From Mesobacterium_A sp034670065 (GTDB taxonomy: Bacteria; Pseudomonadota; Alphaproteobacteria; Rhodobacterales; Rhodobacteraceae): 64,000 nucleotides of DNA. A program made the translations under genes and the position numbers. How positions within the stretch are numbered: the first letter of the stretch is position 1; each line of letters begins with the position of its first letter. The DNA lies in the NCBI GenBank assembly GCA_034670065.1, contig JAXMOG010000001.1, forward strand, positions 1-64,000, written 5' to 3'. Shown piece by piece: positions 61,101 through 64,000 of the stretch. A model generated the notes under the pieces. The model saw nothing but the letters and a program-made list of their open reading frames with translations. It was not told the DNA's origin and searched no databases.

Positions 61101-61171
61101 GTCAATCACAAACAATCATAAATGATCATTCTGCACCGCAGAATAATCATTTATGACAATATTTGATTGAC
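61101..61171. promoter_or_regulatory. Nested palindromic operator between rhaD and rhaR
   Basis: Two 19-mers (61116-61134 and 61138-61156) are inverted repeats with one mismatch and a 3-bp spacer. An outer pair, GTCAATCA at 61101-61108 and its complement ending at 61171, encloses them. It lies between the divergent rhaD and rhaR genes, so it is the likely binding site of the DeoR-type RhaR. Confidence 0.7.
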
Positions 61172-61218
61172 AGTGACTGCTTTAATGCGGCAAGTTTTCC
61201 GGCAGAGGGAGGACACTC

Positions 61219-62019
61219 ATGCACGAAACAGAGCGCCATAGCGTTATTCTTTCAGCCGTTCATGACCGTCCGGTCGTGACCGTTGTAGAGCTTTGCAGTT
61301 TGACCGGAGCGTCCGAAGCAACCATCCGGCGGGACATTGTGGCGTTGGATGAGGCCAAGAAGCTGCGCCGTGTGCGCGGTGGTGCAGAAGCCTTGGCCCC
61401 CAAGCCGTTTCCGGGGCTTGCAGGGCGTCCGTTTTCGTACAACGAAACGATCAATATCGAGCAAAAGCAGGCCATTGCCCGCGCGGCAGTAGATCTGTGC
61501 GACGATGGCGATCCGATCATTATCAACGGTGGGACAACGACCTTTCAAATGGTGCACCCGTTGGCGGGACGGCGCTGTCAGGTCTTCACCAACTCGTTTC
61601 CGATTGCCGAGCATCTGTTGAAGAATTCCAAGAATTCGGTGCTGATCTCTGGCGGAATAATCTATCGCGAACAGAACATTGTTCTGTCGCCTTTTGACAA
61701 TGACATAACAAAGAACTTCTGTGCACGCCGCGTGTTCATTGGTGCTCAGGGCGTTGGCCCGCTTGGGTTGATGGAAGCGGATCCGCTGATCATTCAGGCA
61801 GAGCAAAGGCTGATCGGCCAAGCTGACGAAGTGGTTTTGCTGGTTGATTCATCGAAATTTGAAAATCGTTCCAGCCTTGTTCTGTGCCCGCTTGGACAGA
61901 TCGACGTTCTGATCACCGATGATCAGATCAGTGATCGCGACGCAGCGATGGTTGAAGCGGCAGATGTCAAACTTGTTGTGGCCCGTACTGGGGCCACAAA
62001 GAATGCGGCGGTTTCGTAA
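61219..62019 (+). CDS. rhaR: DeoR-family transcriptional regulator of rhamnose use
   Basis: 266 residues. The N-terminal helix-turn-helix has the DeoR signature VTVVELCSLTGASEATIRRDIVALDEAKKLRRVRGGAEAL. The C-terminal DeoRC sensor domain, which binds a phosphosugar, includes NGGTTTFQMVHPLAG and VLLVDSSKFE. It heads the transport operon rhaRST, divergent from rhaDI. In rhizobia RhaR is a repressor released by a rhamnose intermediate. Confidence 0.92.
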   Translation: MHETERHSVILSAVHDRPVVTVVELCSLTGASEATIRRDIVALDEAKKLRRVRGGAEALAPKPFPGLAGRPFSYNETINIEQKQAIARAAVDLCDDGDPIIINGGTTTFQMVHPLAGRRCQVFTNSFPIAEHLLKNSKNSVLISGGIIYREQNIVLSPFDNDITKNFCARRVFIGAQGVGPLGLMEADPLIIQAEQRLIGQADEVVLLVDSSKFENRSSLVLCPLGQIDVLITDDQISDRDAAMVEAADVKLVVARTGATKNAAVS

Positions 62020-62075
62020 AAAAAGAACAGACAGCGACACCGCCACACACCGGGTAAACCAGGGAGGAACCCAAA

Positions 62076-63068
62076 ATGAAACTTACCAAACTTCTGACAA
62101 CGGCAGCCATTGCCACAGGGCTATTTGCGGGCACCAGCGCCTCTGCTGATGACATGCGCATTGCGCTGGTCGTCAAGGCGCTTGGCATTGGCTTTTTCGA
62201 AGCGGCTGCTGAAGGCGCCGAAGAAGCGGCCAAAGAACTGGGTAATGTCGAAATCATTTACACAGGCCCAACCGACACCACTGCGGAAGGCCAGATTGAG
62301 GTGATCAACGCCCTGATCGCCCAGAATGTGGATGCGATTGCCGTATCGGCCAATGACACAGATGCGATGGTGCCAACGCTGAAAAAGGCAATGCAGCGCG
62401 GGATCACCGTGATCTCTTGGGACAGCGGCGTGGCAGAAGCGGGTCGTCAGGCCCATTTGAACCCATCGTCCAATGCCCTGATCGGCAACATGATTATCAA
62501 GCTGGCCGCTGATGAACTGCCGGACGGCGGCGAAGTTGCGGTATTGTCTGCCACCACCACGTCTACGAACCAGAACACCTGGATCGAAGAAATGAACAAG
62601 GTCATGGGCAACTATCCCGGCATCACGGTTGTCGGCACTGTCTATGGGGATGATCTGGCGGATAAATCCTACCGTGAAGCCCAGGGCCTGATGCAGTCTT
62701 ATCCTGATCTGGACGCGATTATCGCCCCAACCTCGGTTGGTATTGTTGCGGCGGCTCAGGCTGTGGCGGATGCCGGTAAGATTGGCGAAGTCAACGTAAC
62801 CGGTCTGGGTCTGCCATCGGAAATGGCCGGCGCAATCGAAAGCGGTGCGTCCAAGTCCTTTGCGATCTGGAATCCGATTGATCTGGGCTATTCGGCAACC
62901 ATGCTGGCCCATCAGCTGGCCACCGAAGCCGCAACCGCGGAGCCAGGCGCAACCATCAGTATCGGTCGGATGGGTGAAATCACGTTGGATGAGACCAACT
63001 CTGCCGCAATGGCGGATCCGTTTGTCTATGACGCTTCAAACATCGACGCGTTCAAAGACATTTTCTGA
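62076..63068 (+). CDS. rhaS: Rhamnose ABC transporter, periplasmic binding protein
   Basis: 330 residues with a signal peptide (MKLTKLLTTAAIATGLFAGT...SASA). It is a type 1 periplasmic sugar-binding fold (family of RbsB), with GFFEAAAEGAEEAAKELG, DAIAVSANDTDAMVPTLKKA and VISWDSG as ligand-binding strands. It delivers rhamnose to the RhaT/RhaP/RhaQ ABC transporter. The next gene is the ATPase. Confidence 0.93.
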   Translation: MKLTKLLTTAAIATGLFAGTSASADDMRIALVVKALGIGFFEAAAEGAEEAAKELGNVEIIYTGPTDTTAEGQIEVINALIAQNVDAIAVSANDTDAMVPTLKKAMQRGITVISWDSGVAEAGRQAHLNPSSNALIGNMIIKLAADELPDGGEVAVLSATTTSTNQNTWIEEMNKVMGNYPGITVVGTVYGDDLADKSYREAQGLMQSYPDLDAIIAPTSVGIVAAAQAVADAGKIGEVNVTGLGLPSEMAGAIESGASKSFAIWNPIDLGYSATMLAHQLATEAATAEPGATISIGRMGEITLDETNSAAMADPFVYDASNIDAFKDIF

Positions 63069-63165
63069 TCTTTGATCCTGCGACTTTGGGGGCGGTTTTG
63101 ATTGTCGCCCCCTACCCCACGATCCGTGTATCCGCGCGTGATCGCACCCTCGATAGGTCCTTCAA

Positions 63166-64000
63166 ATGAGCATCCAAGTCGCTACCCCAGATGCGCCCGT
63201 TCTGGCCCTTGATCACATCACCAAGTCGTTTCCGGGCGTGAAAGCGCTGGACGGCGTTCAGCTAGAGCTGTTCGCAGGCCGCGTCACGTCTTTGGTGGGT
63301 GAAAATGGCGCGGGCAAGTCGACCGTCGTAAAAATTCTGACCGGCATCTATCAACCCGATGGCGGCAAGATCCTGCTAGACGGCGCGCCGGTGTCTTTTC
63401 CCACGGCGCAAGACGCCACCCGTGCGGGCGTAACGGCGATCCATCAGGAAACGGTGCTGTTTGATGAGCTGAGCGTCGCGGAAAACATCTTTATTGGGCA
63501 TGCCCCCAAGACATCGTGGCATTTGATTGATCGTACCGCGATGGTGGAAAAAGCCGGGAAAATTCTGCGCGATATCGGTGCTCAGATCGACCCGTCGGTT
63601 AAGTTGAAAGATCTGGGGATTGCATCGCGTCATTTGGTGGCGATTGCGCGTGCCCTGTCGGTTGAAGCGCGGGTTGTCATCATGGATGAACCCACCGCCG
63701 CGCTGTCACAGAAAGAAATCGAAGAGCTGTACACCCTTGTCGATGTGCTGAAAGCGCAGGGCAAGGCGATCCTCTTTATTTCGCATAAGTTCGATGAAAT
63801 TTTCCGAATTTCAGACCGCTTTACGGTGTTCCGGGATGGTCAGTTTGTTGGTGCCGGCGAAATGTCTGAAATCGACGAGGCGCAACTGGTTCAGATGATG
63901 GTTGGACGGTCCGTTGATCAGATTTTCCCAAAGCGCAGCGCGAATGTCGGCGACGAAGTGATGAAAGTCGTCGGCTACAGCCATCCGACAGAGTTTGAAG
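63166..64000 (+). CDS. rhaT: Rhamnose ABC transporter ATP-binding protein (partial)
   Basis: Only the first 278 residues are inside the window. It is an RbsA/MglA-type sugar ABC ATPase, normally about 500 residues with two ATPase halves. The first half has Walker A GENGAGKST, Walker B VVIMDEPTAAL and the H-loop FISHKFDEIF. The signature loop reads LGIASRHLVAIARALS instead of LSxGxxQ. The start ATG at 63166 lies 97 bp after rhaS. The permease genes should follow beyond the window. Confidence 0.95.
   Translation, partial: MSIQVATPDAPVLALDHITKSFPGVKALDGVQLELFAGRVTSLVGENGAGKSTVVKILTGIYQPDGGKILLDGAPVSFPTAQDATRAGVTAIHQETVLFDELSVAENIFIGHAPKTSWHLIDRTAMVEKAGKILRDIGAQIDPSVKLKDLGIASRHLVAIARALSVEARVVIMDEPTAALSQKEIEELYTLVDVLKAQGKAILFISHKFDEIFRISDRFTVFRDGQFVGAGEMSEIDEAQLVQMMVGRSVDQIFPKRSANVGDEVMKVVGYSHPTEFE

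Noticed and set aside
1..64000. CRISPR array or cas genes
   Set aside because: No series of regularly spaced 25-40 bp repeats and no Cas motifs were seen on either strand.

Overview
This window looks like the chromosome of a marine alphaproteobacterium of the Rhodobacteraceae (Roseobacter group). The evidence is moderate GC content, roseobacter-type core genes (IDH2-type icd, hemB, mfd, rpsB-tsf, an IalB-family protein, DUF502), an AHL-type LuxR solo and a rhizobial/roseobacter-type rhaDI/rhaRST rhamnose cluster. Genus cannot be decided from the sequence alone.

The first 26 kb is accessory DNA stacked beside a tRNA-Asn gene (26069-26143, minus strand). Positions 1-1925 hold debris: an IS3-family end, three overlapping small unknown genes, and a reverse transcriptase fragment that keeps its YADD motif but has lost its N-terminus. 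From about 1925 to 10764 lies an older element. It has a tyrosine integrase, a large membrane protein, a minus-strand operon of unknown proteins (6600 to 4781), and a two-gene operon of an unknown protein and a divergent family B DNA polymerase.

The part from 10765 to 26114 is a cleanly bounded integrative element of about 15.3 kb. Its flanks are 48-bp direct repeats of the tRNA-Asn 3' end, and a paired repeat that could be an integrase arm site lies inside each end. It carries an integrase, an AlpA-like regulator, a P4-type primase-helicase with a structured region just downstream, and a tightly overlapping five-gene operon. The operon encodes an MmeI-like adenine methyltransferase without a visible nuclease motif, a small HEPN-like protein, a DEAH helicase, a GIY-YIG protein with a duplicated N-terminal motif, and a DUF262-HNH-AlbA_2 fusion. 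It reads as a modification-linked anti-phage system that I cannot match confidently to a named type; it is the strongest candidate for a new system here.

From 26.2 kb on the DNA is ordinary chromosome: an MBL hydrolase, an orphan histidine kinase, an IalB protein, a HerA-like ATPase, a SYLF lipoprotein, hemB, mfd, YitT, icd, an efflux pump, a K+ channel, DsbA/FrnE, acyl-CoA synthetase, an XRE-cupin regulator, a peptide-binding protein with an entericidin, bdhA, a patatin, psuK-psuG, HupE, a histone-H1-like HhH protein, rpsB-tsf, a LuxR solo and the rhamnose locus. RhaR and RhaD are divergent around a nested palindrome, and the window ends inside the RhaT ATPase gene. Noteworthy intergenic items are small-RNA candidates with their own terminators (29595-29696 and 47557-47633) and a family of about 32-residue membrane miniproteins with a repeated, structured leader (38.0-39.05 kb).
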